Both the position numbers and the translations under genes were made by a program. Positions 1-13,100 of a stretch of DNA of 64,000 bases are shown here, piece by piece (positions within the stretch are counted from its first letter, which is position 1; every line of letters begins with the position of its first letter). Below the pieces are notes generated by a model. That model was not told the DNA's origin. It searched no databases and worked only from the letters and a program-made list of their open reading frames with translations. Origin of the DNA: Undaria pinnatifida (taxonomy: Eukaryota; Sar; Phaeophyceae; Laminariales; Alariaceae); NCBI GenBank assembly GCA_012845835.1, contig JABAKD010000027.1, positions 15,720,073 to 15,784,072 on the forward strand. Direction: 5' to 3'.

Positions 1-3000
1 CCTGCCTACAGAGAACTCGCGTTCGGATGCGGCAAATGATGCTTCAACCGGACGACGCCAGCGCAGAGGTATAGGGATGCACTCGCACGGTCTTTTGCCC
101 CCCGCCCTAGGGGCCGGCTTCGACTGCATTATCCGTGCAGTGTCCTCCTCGAATTTCATAGATTTGTCCTCCAAGTTTGTAAAAATTATCCCCCTCGAAA
201 TTAAAACTATTAGCGCCGTAAGTTCGCAGGATTTGACGAAACAAAAAATTAGTCGGTAGCTGCCGTTAGCCACCAAACTGACTTTAGTTGGCAAGTGGGC
301 TGGAGAAGCCAACTGGAGGCCCGACGACTTGCCGACTGAAGTCAGGCGAAAGCGAGCCAAATTAGTCCCTCCCGGCCGATTTGGGTCCGCTCAAATATGA
401 AAAAGTACAACTTGCATTGAACACTCCTTCCTACAAGAATGGAACCTCAATAAGTCGGATAACCGGTATTTCCGAGAAAAGACTGTTAGTCCGACTGAAG
501 ACTGGTTGGTGACTCAAGTCGTGCCGACTCACAGCTCTAATTATATTAAAAATATATATAAACTTGTCTGGCGCAGTCGGTCGCTAGTCGAGCCCTTTCC
601 CGGACCTTTCGCTAGCCAGCGACCGTGAGTGGCCAGCACCAGGGACTTTTCGTGGAAACAGCTATTATCTTCTAACTTTTGGGGAGTAGCTTTCAGGACT
701 GCCAGTTAGTTAGACCACGGTGGAGACGGTCACGTCAGTTTAGTGCCTCAACAAGTAGTTGGGCTAGATCGTCAGCAACATTGTCATGTCACCAGAAGGG
801 AGAAAGCTGTTGTTGCTCTGGTCTGCTTGCCTGCTGCCGCTGTTGTTGCTACTACTGCTTGGCTGTAGCTGACCACTGCTTGGCTGTAGCTGACCACTGC
901 TTAGCTGTGGTGCTCGGTGTGCAGGTGTGTTTACTCTGTGTTCCGTGTGTACTGGGATACCTGTACCGGGCAGATACATGCCGCGAAGCAAACCTCGACC
1001 TTCGAACAACGCCAGCCAACATCGCCTACTACAGAGAGGTTCAGTCGTGCCAAGTGATACTACCGGCAGTATATAGCGCAAAACGTACACACGCCTTCAA
1101 GCCAAAACTGAACTACATGTTTAGCATAAAGTTAGACAGCGCCATGACAGGAAGAAAAGAAGAGCATGGCGGAAGCGGGGAAGGTCCCGCCCTGCTCTAC
1201 TCTGCCTGTGTGCTGCCGCTGCTGCTACTGCTCTGCTGCTGTACCATGTGTCTCATGCATTGGTGCGGTGCGTGTGTTTGTTTTTTGTGTGATAAGACAG
1301 CACCACATATGTGTAGGGTATAATTGACTTTTTTTTTTCTTCGGACACATCTCTTCGTGCTCGCACCTTTGTCCGACACGTTACGGGGGGTGGGCACAAT
1401 TCGACGGTTGGGGTCACATTGCCCGAGGTTTGGGTGCGATCCGTGCAGTGTCGCGCGTGGCAAGTCTTTTAAACTTTTTTGGTCATGGGCACGGATAAGG
1501 CACATCCCCGGGTTTCCGCAACATCCAGCATCGTGCGCGCGTACAAAGGGTATACCTTTTTTACAAAGGGTATATATAGTTTTCAAGGTACTATACCCTT
1601 TGCGCGCATACCAGACCCAGAGGTATAACATAAGCAGTCGGTCTGGTGTTTGCCCTCTCATGAACACAGCCATGAACACAGCCAACACCCAAAGAGCACA
1701 ACAACGTTAAAAAACTGCCGCCAAGTAGCACCACCAGCAGGTTACACCGTGCGTGTGTGGCACATTCATCTGCGCCGTACTGCTGCTGCGGCTATTGATT
1801 TTTTCGGGGCTTGTGCTTCGTATATGTAATTGATTACCTGTCTTTTGCTGCTGTTGTGGGCGGCATCGACATTCTGGACGAAAATGTTAGCACCATTAGG
1901 ACCGTTTGGATTCAAGACTGTTGTATCAATGATTCTCATCATACTTCGAAGTATTATATTTTCGATCATGAATTTGTGTTCTTCCCCCCCCGCGAACACA
2001 CACCCAGCCATGCGCAGACAACAACAGTGAACATGCAGATAACACAGAAAACGCTACAACCGTGCCCAGCAGCACAAGCAACAGCAGGCAACATCGTCAT
2101 GCGCGTGTGGAATACCCATACATGGTGTAATGTGCTACATACAGCAGTACCTCAGTATAAGAACTACAGCAAACCGATGGTTTGGTTGGTACTCGAACTT
2201 CGCTAGGCAAAGTAGATTCGTCTCCTCGAGGGGACGATTTTGAATCGGACGACGATCAAAAAACAACCCAGCGTGATTTTTCTCGACTCTAAAAAGCAAA
2301 CAGCAGTGGATATAGGCGCTGATGCTCCATGAGAGAGGGCTCCTCTATCTCAGCGACAATAGAAGGCCTGCAATTCCTTATTCCGTGCACGTTCTGCGAC
2401 GAGCTGGTGGTGAAGGGGGACGATTGCCCATCCTGGCGTGGATCACTCGTCGTGAAGTTCAATATCTGGCTCAACAAGACAAGAAGAGTACCTATTCTGA
2501 AACGGCTGATTCCCATACGAAACCAAGAAAGAAAACATCAAAACCAACCACGATAGAAAGACCGCGCACGGAACAACCACTTGTTCTTTATTGCCAGTTG
2601 AAAATCTAAAGACTTTTCGCCCATTTATTTGTCACCACGCAAATTTTCAAATTTTACTGCATAAGAGTCTCCCGTACAAAAAGTCCTCATCGTGAGAGTA
2701 CTCGTCCTGGACACGTACTGATGGGATCACCACTTCTTGACGGTTCTCCACCACGACGAGGAGAGAGCGAACCGTCCCCGGGAGGGCGCCTCCTCGCACT
2801 CCGCTTCTTGAGCTGCGGACAATAACATAGTTTTCACTCCCACCAGGTACATCTTATTTGCCCACACAGGAAGACAGCTGTTGGATGCTTGGATGTCGTT
2901 CTTGCGCCACTCCCCTAGGCACTTCCCGGACGGGAAGCTTGTACATGGCATAATAGTGCCAGGGTGTGTCAGCCCAACATACCGGCACTATTCAAGACAC

Positions 3001-5639
3001 GACAACTAATGATGGTAGGGCTGACATACATATCTATATATAATGATCATTTATTTTTTAGGGGACAGGGATTTGGTCAGGAGTTTTTTTTGTCTCCGCC
3101 TCAGCAAGGGATTCTCGAAACAGGAATTTCTCGGTCAAATCGCTTCGCTCGAGCGCCGTCTTCGAGGGGCGGCTTCAACGCCCCTCGCCCTACCGTATCC
3201 GTTCCGCACCTCGACGTGAACGCGGAAGGGGGCTGAGCGAGACAAGCGAGAAGTTGCTAAAATGTCGTATTTTGAGGAGGTACTCTCGAGCCTTCGGTTG
3301 TGTCTGCAGAGCGTGATAATTTCCAAAATTGACATCATTTCCAAACGATAGTTGCTGTATATTTCAATTTTGGGGAGGTATACTACGGAGTGTGTAGTTT
3401 TTCAGATGGCGATCTCCAATTATATCCGGCGGTCTTTATACCAAACGAACTTGCCACCTATAGAGAGCACTCTCAACTCTTGGCATTAAGTCTGACCTCC
3501 ATTTTTCACGACATCGATAGCTGCCACTAATATGTTGGGCACCACGCCAGCCTGCGACCGGCGGCCGTTCAGGCCGCCGGCGAAGCCCCCTTGTATGACC
3601 CATATTTCCGCGCCACCCCGCAAGTATACTGCCGTGGAAGCATCTTCTGCCGCATCGGAATGCGAGATCTCGGTAGGCGGACTTGTACTTGCAAGGACCC
3701 CCTAACGGGGGGGGAGGGTGAGACATCATTTTGCTTCTACGAAAGCGTGAAGCAGTACTGCTGCTGTATACTCTGGAACCAAACCGGAATTATGGCATGT
3801 ACGCCGTAGAGATACCCGGTACTGGTACAAAGCATGACCGTAAAAAATATTGGTGTCTTATGCGCGCGAAAGGTGACATACCAAAGGAGGGGTATAACAC
3901 AAGCAGGGCATTATTGAGGCTGTGCTATCAATAGTAGTGCTCCCGACGCCCTGCTGTGTTGAAACACAGTTGCATGTATTGGCACATGCTGTCGTTCGGC
4001 CGACACTTGAAAAATCTACACGTGAGAAACAGCCGGTACCGGAATCTGCTAAGATGACATCGATCGAAAAAAATAAAAATAAAAAAACGAAAAGGTAAGC
4101 ACGTCATCGCCTAGTAATGGTTGAGTGTGTTGATAATATGCAACAACTAATAATCGTGATCAAATGAACACCATTGAGACCTAACAACCAATAACCACCT
4201 CAACCCCGAAGACTTTGGAATACAACCTTATGCCGGGCGTCTAGAGGGCGGCGTCCAAGAAACATCGCAAAAGCTGGAACCCTACCAGACAGTCAGTGCC
4301 CGCGGCGGGTACGGCCAGACTAAACATATCGACAACGGATGCGTACATCAGAACAAACACGCGAAAAACACGCTCACACGCCCACACGTACTCACAAGCA
4401 TACACGTACACATGAACACAAACACGCATATTTACACACCTGCACAAACTACACACCACAAGACCCACACCGGCACGTGATATGCAACTCATTGATAGTC
4501 AAAAACCGCCAACGCTAAGTAGTACATGCAACACCGACAGGCCCGCCACAAGCAAAAACGCTATTGAAATTGGAGACCCCCTTGATTGAGGCGCCTTTAC
4601 CGGCCTCAACTCAACTCACCAACCCTGCCAGATAAAGCACCAAACGTATTTCGCTGGAATAGGGGTTGTCACGCTGTTTTTGGTGTTCTTGTGGGGTTTT
4701 ATCAGCAATCGCGAGACGGCGTGGACCCAACCCTAATCTTAACTCTAACCCAGGCTAAGGCTCTGACCAGAGCGGGGCTTCGCCACGCGTTCACCGCGAG
4801 TTTTGGAAAAATTGAAAAAATGCACAGACCACCTCAAAAATCGAATTATATTTGGTGCTCCATCTGGTATGATCTGTGGGTTGAGAATACCGTAAAGGCT
4901 ACTTGCTGCCTTGAAAGACCGCCCCTCAACATCAAAATCTACCAAGTACCATTTTAAGGCCGAAAGAGGCCTTGACGCGCCCAAAAAGACCGCTCTACCG
5001 GCCAAAGATTCTGAGAGACCACGGTTTTCGACCCCTTGACCGACCACCCCCTACACTAACACAATTATATAATCATTTTACTTTTTCTTCCTTCCTCGTC
5101 GATTCGCGTCGAATTTGTAAGTACATAAAGTAGGGATATATTTCATGTATCCAGCCCCCTCCTTTTTTGTAACTCAGGTCATCCGGGGTCAACTAGCAGG
5201 AACCTCCCCCAGCCAAACATTGACACCAAAATATACACCTTGCCGCGACTAACGAGATCGGTCTCCTGTGTTGGCGTCTTTGACCACAAGCGCGAAAGCA
5301 AACAATGCCGCAAATTTCCGTCTGTACAAGATAACGTCTAGCATATTGATACCAAAATAATCCGTGGCACGCCGAAAAATATCCGTTTCCTACCGTTTTT
5401 CATCACAAGCGAACGAGCACGCAGTACACAACGCAGCGAAAATACGTCGGTAACATATAGTCCGATACTCTGTCGGTAATATGTTCCGTCATGCCTGCAG
5501 AGATGCTGGACGGTCTCCGCGGGAACGTGTGCACCAGCCCCTGCGAAGGCGTTCACAGAGGCTTCGCCGTCTCGTGCTGAGGGGGTCAAGATGTCGAGGT
5601 TGAGACCCAAGGCCACCGATTGGTGGAGACATCCCGCTG
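1..5639. other. No supported gene
   Basis: Short frames only; the longest (679-1323, plus) is a cysteine-rich product of CTGTTGCTGC-type repeats and overlaps an equally open minus frame. A 75-residue minus frame at 2951-2727 is not recognised. C-terminal UBA1 exons were looked for here and not found. Confidence 0.6.
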
Positions 5640-6060
5640 CCCTGTCATATCACGCCACCAAGCATAACGTAAGCCACCAAGGGTGACATATGCTGCTAAG
5701 GTTAACGTATGTACACAAGCCACCAAGGGTGAGGTACGCCCCCAAGGGAAACATACGTGGTCGCCAAGGGTAACATACGCCACCAAGGGTAACATACACC
5801 TTCAAGGGTAATATACGTCGCCAAGGGTAACATATGCCAGCACAGGAAGCACACAGCGCAACCCACGCCATCGACAGTAACATACGCCATAAGGGTAACA
5901 TATACATACACCACCAAGGTCACGCGTAGTCTGCTAGAACATATACGCCACCAAGGGTAACATACGCCGCTAAGGGTAACATATACCATACGCCGCCAGG
6001 ATAACATACTCCATCAACGGGAACATACTCCGCCAATGGTAACATACACCACGAATCGTT
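5640..6060. repeat. CCACCAAGGGTAACATACG minisatellite
   Basis: About twenty degenerate 19-20 bp units of ACGCCACCAAGGGTAACAT. The minus-strand reading frames (YVTLGGVCYPWW-like) come from the repeat. Confidence 0.9.
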
Positions 6061-7948
6061 ACAACAAACATGAACAAAATAATCCGTGCCGGCAAAAGAA
6101 ACCACTACCCACGGTCGAACAACGAAAAAAAGGATCCGTGTCCTCCTTCCTCCTGTGCCAAACGGGCCATGCGTACATCGCTTCCATGAGCAGATTGGAG
6201 GGTACGCCGCCTGGTCAAGCGGTCCCCGTCCATACCCCACACGAAAAAAAAAACACATAATACCTCCACGCCCTCATCCAGCATTCAACCGCCACATCCA
6301 ACACACAACCACGCACCTATCACACACCGCCACACCCCCAACGCCGACACCCGCCACATCCCACACGCCACCACACACCTAACATACCCAAACGAAGCAT
6401 CTAACAAACCAAAGTGTACTGCACAAGTGCAACCAATTAAGCCGATTCATTTTCATTTCGTCCGCGGCCAACGCAACGCGCCCGCCGCCATCGGTGTTCG
6501 ATTCAGCGGTGGGGGGACCGGGCCTGCTGGCTCAGTGCTCGGCCCTCGTGCTCGCAGTCGCAACGGCAACTCTCTCTCCATCTATCTCTTCTCCCCCTTC
6601 TGCTTCTCCAGCCAACATATGTTCCACATCACCCGTTCTCCACGCCAATTATCCCCCCCCCACGTCCACCATTGTGCCACACCTACTGTAGTAATAATCA
6701 AAAATTGAATCGTGTCAACCTTTGTTTCACGCCAACCATTGTCACTCACATGCCATCCGTTGTTTCCCGTCAATCATGTTTCATACCAAGTGCAGTTGGC
6801 GCAACATCCACCGCCGTTTCACGTCAGCCGTCTTTTCTTTTCTTCAATCGCGGTGCCACGTCAACCATTGCGAACTGTTTTCCCGCTCGACAAATACTTC
6901 CAAGTATGCCACGTCAACCATTGCACCACACCAAACCTAGCCGCCATGACAGCCATTGTTGCATGACAACCATTGTATCGCAATCAATAAACCAAACCAA
7001 CGACCCAATCAATCAATCAACCTCAAAACATACCCAATGAAGTACGGAAAATTCCCAAACGTCGTGATTTCTACACATGCCGCAGGCGGCATTTACGTGA
7101 TGACGACGGCGAGCGGTCGAGGTCCCTATACTAGGAAAGCCTCAAACACAGACGGCGCTTATTTACCACCTATGGGCTGCGGAACTAAAGTACAGCCCAC
7201 ACCCTACTATTGTGTTTTCGTGTTCTATGGTTGAAACGGTTGAAACAGGGTGCTCAACAGGTTACACTTCCATTTTAATTGGTCAACACCTATACCCTAA
7301 TCCTGCCCGGACCGTCTCATCCCGCCCGGACCGGATCCCATTCGCCAACCTGCTCCCACTATAGGGTCGGGGTTAGGGTTAGGGATAGCGGTATAGCGTA
7401 TGGACTGCAGATGAGAGGTGCAGTCCATGGACTGTAACTAGTTATCTCACTGTAACTAGTTCTCTCAAAACACACTGGATAAGTTTGGAGCATACCCGAG
7501 CATCGCAAATGCTGCGGGTGGTATTTTTCGGCGGCGGCCGGTCGGGGTCCCTGCTACTAGGGTCAAACCTTAAAACGTTCCAGATAAGAATGGAAAATAC
7601 CCAAACATTTATAAACGACGATTTCCAAACACCATCATGCGTGGCACGCTCGACCGAAGTGTCACACGCGGCTGGCCCAGATTAGCTTTAGACAAAATCC
7701 GCAATCTCATCACAGGTAAACCTTCTTCTTATTTTGTACAAAATGCTAAGGTATGGTATTTAATCCCCCGCGCGGCCGGAGTGCGTAATTTCTGCTGGGT
7801 GCCAGTACCTTAAAAAAACAGGCTACAAGGATCACTGTTGCTTCCGTTTTGTTGTTTTTTCTAGATGTGGGACTATCATTCTGGCTCATCTCAGGTGCCG
7901 GTACTCGTGCCTTTTCCGGGACCCATGTCGATGCAAATGCCTCCATAC
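6060..7948. other. No supported gene
   Basis: CA-rich and low-complexity sequence. The stretch 7030-7150 shares motifs with 7480-7630 (CCCAAAC, GCGGTCGAGGTCCCT-like), suggesting a diverged local duplication. No UBA1 exon recognised. Confidence 0.5.
7366..7391 (+). repeat. Short interstitial telomere-like tract
   Basis: GGGGTTAGGGTTAGGGATAG carries two perfect TTAGGG units. Looser TTAGGG-like stretches occur near 4730, 15065 and 42485. Confidence 0.6.
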
Positions 7949-10078
7949 CTTCTTGGTGCACGTCTTGACCTTGACCCTACCGATGTCGTTGATGCTCTTG
8001 CCCCCGCCATCCGCCGCCTCCATACCTTCCACGTCCGATAGCTCGATCCACCCGTCGTGCTGCCGATGCCAAGAGGGGCAAAAACAGTCGTAATTAGTAA
8101 CATCATAGCAGTTAATAGCAGTATGTAGTATAAGTAGGTAGTATAACAGTAGTAGCAAGAGTAGTAGAAGTAGTAGTAGCAGCAGTAGTAGTATTCATGT
8201 ATTACGGCTATTGACTTCTGTACTGCGACTCCTGCGGTCACTGTGCGGCTACTTCCGACCCGCAGTAGGTCGGTGCCTCGCACTTCCTTCTCTGCCATAC
8301 TGTGATTTTTTCTCTCTGGCAATATATTGCGATTACTGCCGCTTGCGCCTACTGCTGCCCCCCAGTAGGTCATTGCCTCGCGCCTCCTTCTTTTGCATGC
8401 CGTGTTTTTCTCTATCGCGTCATGTCTTGTCATGTATTGCGACTACTGCCGTCGCCACTGCAGCTACTACCTCCCCATTGCGTTTACTGCCGCCTCACAG
8501 TAGGTCATTTCATTGCACCTCGTTCTCTTCCATGCCGTGCATCCGCCCACCGTCCTCTCCGAATGCACCGAGCAGGGTAATGATGCCTTCCTCCTCCGAG
8601 GAAATCTGCCACAACAGCGGTAGTCGCCACAAGCACGTACGGGGTGACACGCCAAAAATGTTTCAGACAACGAAATTCCGAAAAACTCCGTGCTCCTTTG
8701 AAAACTCCCGAAATATTCCTAGTCTAATTCCAAGTGTTTTATCCCCACATCGGGAGTGCAGCGCTAAAAGGGTGAAACGAACGACGGCGTTTCTCGCCGC
8801 TACTCTGGTATGATGCAATAGTGCAGAAATAGCGATAGTACGCGTTTGTCATACCATATGTAGTACCATCCGTAATCGCTGGTAAGTATCATGTCGCAAA
8901 ACAAAATATATACGGTTTCGCAAAAAAAATAAACACGATTTCGCGATGAGCAAAGGCTAACAGTAATACAAGATCTCTCACAAGAACAAAACGGCGTCGC
9001 GTCGCTTACGTCGGTGATAATGCGGCTGGCTGGGGCCTCGCCGTTGAGGTCCCTCACAGAAAACGCCTTCCCAAAGTCGCTGAACACGAAACCGTACGCG
9101 CCCATGGTGCAGGAGGAGATGAAGACCGATCCCTGGGCAAAATGCAGGACAAGGAGCGAGCCAGCACGACACCGGGATGGACGCCCTTGATCAGCGTTGG
9201 GAGAGTTGTCCGTGCACCAATGACTCGCACCAGGCATTATGTAACAATTGAGTGTTTGCGTTAGAATAATTCAATCTAAAAATCCGAAAAAAAAATATGC
9301 CGAGCGAACATTGAAGGAAGAATTTGCCCCAAAACGGCATGAAAATTCTGATTTGAGTGAACGATTTAGAGTAAACTTCCACCAATGTCGACCAGCTCAT
9401 ACGATTGGCCTACAAATACCGAGCTTAACACCGTCGCTCTCCAGGCACAACGGCACATCAATCAGAGGGCACGGAGGCACAACCCACACGGCAGCAAACA
9501 GAAGGCACGAGCTTAACACCGTCGCTCTCCAGGCACAACGGCACATCAATCAGAGGGCACGAGAGCACAACCCACACGGCAGCACACAGAAGGCACTGCT
9601 CGCTGTGCGCTGTGCTTGGCGGTAGACACAACCCAACCTTGATGCGGAGGCACCAAAGGGTAGCTGGGGAAGCATGGCGCGTACGCGCAACCTCAGGGGT
9701 AGATACTAGTGAGCCAGCGCTCCCGCGCTCTCTACGATGTGACCTCGTTCTCTGCTGCTGCCGCGTGATGTCGTATTCGGTGTTGATTTTGTCAACCACC
9801 GTCGCTGTACCACAACGCTGTCGCCGAAGCCTCCACCGCCACCGCCACCCACGCCGCACGGCCGCCGCTACTGCTGCTGCTGCTCTGCTGCTGCTGTGCG
9901 GCGCCTGTTGTGCTGCGGCTGCAGTTGGTGTCTCCTGCGTTTGTTTCTAAAGAAATCAATGAAAAACTGGCCGTTCTGTTGTTGCGGTGATGATCGTGCG
10001 TGGTGATCGAGCCAGGCCGAGCTGCTGTGCCGTAACTCATCTGGCGGGGCCATCGCCACCGCCACCCCCGCCCCTGCC

Positions 10079-10116
<38 letters not shown>

Positions 10117-13100
10117 GGCTGCGGTTGCGGTGCTGCTACTGCGCTGCTGCTGCTTTTCTGGCTGCTGCTGTGCTGCTGTTTGTCTGATGGTGTTGTGCTG
10201 GGCCTGCCCCGGTCGGTGAGTCTATTAATTGGTGCGGTAATTGGTGCTGCACCATGTCTGAATTCAAAAATTGATGTTGCCTCCACGCTCCCCGCCTGTG
10301 ATATGGGGGCCGTGTACGCCTTATCTGCGATTCGTTCACCGCAAACACAACCAAAAGCATGCCGGAGTGAATCTGGCCTATTTCTAGCATGATGGAAGAA
10401 TTTTTAGTGAACTTTTTTCACGCAAACACTCGAATTATACTCTTGATTTTTTCGCTGAAAACGCTTCATTTGTTCGATTAAGGACTTTCTCCGAATGTTC
10501 ATTTTGCTGCCCTGTCAGCCTTTCCAGGCGACATTAACTACTTGGTTTTAGAGTAAAGTCGAACTCTCTCGGGCTCTGAGACGAGAGCTGGATGTTTCAC
10601 ACTCAATCACTCTACCATTCATCATAGAATCTGTGCAGCCTTTTTTTCTCTGTCTCTGTCATTCATCACTACCTGTATCTGTGCAGTCTTTCTTTTTCAC
10701 TCTCATTTATCTTTTCGCTGAAAACGCTTTATTTGTTCGATTAACGACTTTTTCAATTAAACTATTTTGCTGCTCTGCCAGCCGTTCCAGGCGACATTAA
10801 CTACTTGGTTTTAGAGTACAGTGGAATCTCTCTCCGGCTCTGAGACGAGAGCTTTTGCTGCTCAACGATTACATTTTACATTTTCGCTGAAAAGGCTTCA
10901 TTTGCTCGATTAATGACTTTCCCAATTAAACTATTAATATAACAATTAAAAACAATACGATCGACGAAACACAACACAAACGCTCACACAAACAACGCAC
11001 CGTTTTCACGAATCTTGGGATCACGTCACTTAGCATGGCGGCGGAAGACGCCGAAAAACCTTGTATACGTACCTGGTATCTATTAAGGCTTCCTATCTGT
11101 ATTAACTCAACCCGCCAAAACGTATTCAACTACGTGCTCGCAAACGCATGCGCCTAGTCACCGCAAATGACAGCATGGCCAAGAAAAGCTGCCTTTTAAC
11201 GCCATTAGCACTACAGCCACGTTTTAAGGGATACTACATGGAAATAGAGTGGGATCACTGCTAGAGCAGTCAAACTGTTGCAGACAGGGGTGTGTCCACT
11301 TGAAGCCCCCGCCGGGACAAGCCAATTTAGGTGGTCTTATCTCCATTACGGTATTACCACCCTGTGTATATATTGGCCCATGCATGAAAGTGGATTATAT
11401 TTGGGCCCACGCTAGTATATTCTACTACTCGTACTGCACAAAAGAACTCTCTTGTTCTAATCCCAAGTACTTTTTTCCGTGAAAATTGCAATCCACCTGG
11501 TCTTATCTCCAGGAATTATTAAACCGAATGGTCTTAAAACAGGTACGCAACTGCAAGCCAAAACGGCCATAGGTTCGTATTCACCAACACGAGCGTCAAA
11601 CCTTCTCGTGGCAAAAGGCGTCCCACTTCGACACCTCCTCCCCCGTTCGGCCGCACATGACCACCACCCCGTGGGCTCCCACGATCTCCTCCGTCAGCTC
11701 TCCAGAAGACACCTTGACCGTCACCATCGAGTTGAGCTCCTGCAGCTTGCCGACAACACAGCTGAGAACAACCAAGGAAACACAAGGTTGTATGCGCGGG
11801 CACTTAGGGCCGTGAGGTCGGTGAACTTGGCGGCTAGTTGTTGGCTGGGTGGCGAAGCAAGCCTACCAACCAACTTTAGTCTTTCTGGAGACAAAATTCA
11901 CTTGTCTGGATTCGTCGACTTCACGGCGAGATAGTAGTTGGGTCACGAACAAAGCCAACCAAGTGACTTTAGCGTTTTCTCCATGTGTATAAAACTAAAA
12001 CACATGGCGAGCCACAAACGCGTCAACTACATGCAAAGACGCAGAACTACGCAAATTACTGTACTTGAAACCTAAAACTAGCTAAAACGGATTGCAAAGC
12101 ACTTTGCTTCGCGGGCGGCATTCGCCGCCTGCTACTCTTACTCAGGAATTAAAACATATACCAGTACATGAATAACAACAAAATTGAGAAGCGGATAAAG
12201 GCTCACGATTGATGGCAGGTGCAAACTTGCGACTTTGACAACGCCAAGAATCCCATCGCCTTGATCCAGGGAAACAGCCCGGGCGCCACATGCACGAGTA
12301 TACCGCATACGCCTGGTAGCTTGATTTAAGTTCGCGATGTATATGTCTGTCCCGAAGTCTGTGACGACGAGTACATAGATTTTTGCCTCTCTCTGGGATG
12401 ACGAATCGGCACGGATACTGGGTGTGCTGGATGTCGATGTGTGGAAAAAGGGGTTAAACGAAAAACACATGTCAGTTACACCTTATGTTCCAGACTAAAA
12501 AAATAATGCTACGTCTAGACGGCAGTCGATCACAGGGCTAAGTATCAACGGCACTTTGAAAAAATCCAAATTAGTTGGTGGGGCTGTATTATTACTACGC
12601 ATTCAAACAAAACACCAAAGAAGAACGACACCAAAAATGCTCGAACGTACTTCTGTGACAAAGAGGATTCAAACCACATTCTATCCCAAATGAACAACAG
12701 TGAAAAGCAAATAAATATATTATACCTGGTACCTCGTGTCAGCGTACCGGGTACGAGTAACACAGCCCAAGCCTATCCAAACAAGAAAAAAGGAAATACA
12801 ACAAGCAACAGAGAAAAAAAATAGAAAACCAGAAAGAGATTCCTGCCTGGAATGAGAAAAAAAAACAAAAACGAAGCACAAAGATGTAAAAAAATACATG
12901 TCAAAAAGGTGAAAAGAAAGCTACTCTGCCTCACTCTGCGAGGTCGAACTCGCGTCCTCAATCTCAAAGTCTGTCGTCTTCACCATTCGACCACAACAAT
13001 ACCAAAGACCCATACACGGATCGATCCGGCAAAAATATTTTCCCCGTAGTCAATCAAGAGCTGAGGGTGGCTGAGAGGTTGGAAAAGATGTCGACGGGGA

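Noticed and set aside
679..1323. 214-residue plus-strand reading frame rich in cysteine and leucine
   Set aside because: It translates CTGTTGCTGC and CTTGGCTGTAGCTGACC repeats; the opposite strand is also open; no domain.
2727..2951. Second copy of the IFT122 last exon (SGKCLGEWRKND, minus)
   Set aside because: Only about 20 bases resemble the exon start; the rest is unrelated, so probably chance.
5338..5616. Possible UBA1 exon (SVNAFAGAGAHV, minus)
   Set aside because: Resemblance to the family's INAFIGG region is too short and the rest does not align.
5650..6258. Minus-strand frames of YVTLGGVCYPWW repeats
   Set aside because: Pure product of the 19-bp minisatellite; all three frames look alike.
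8211..8813. 200-residue plus-strand reading frame
   Set aside because: It runs antisense over UBA1 exon 5 and its tandem repeat; the minus-strand exon has family homology.
9792..10286. Minus-strand polyglutamine protein
   Set aside because: Open because of the CTG repeat; sits in a UBA1 intron with no other evidence.
12930..12998. Functional tRNA gene
   Set aside because: The T loop is one base short and the anticodon stem does not pair.
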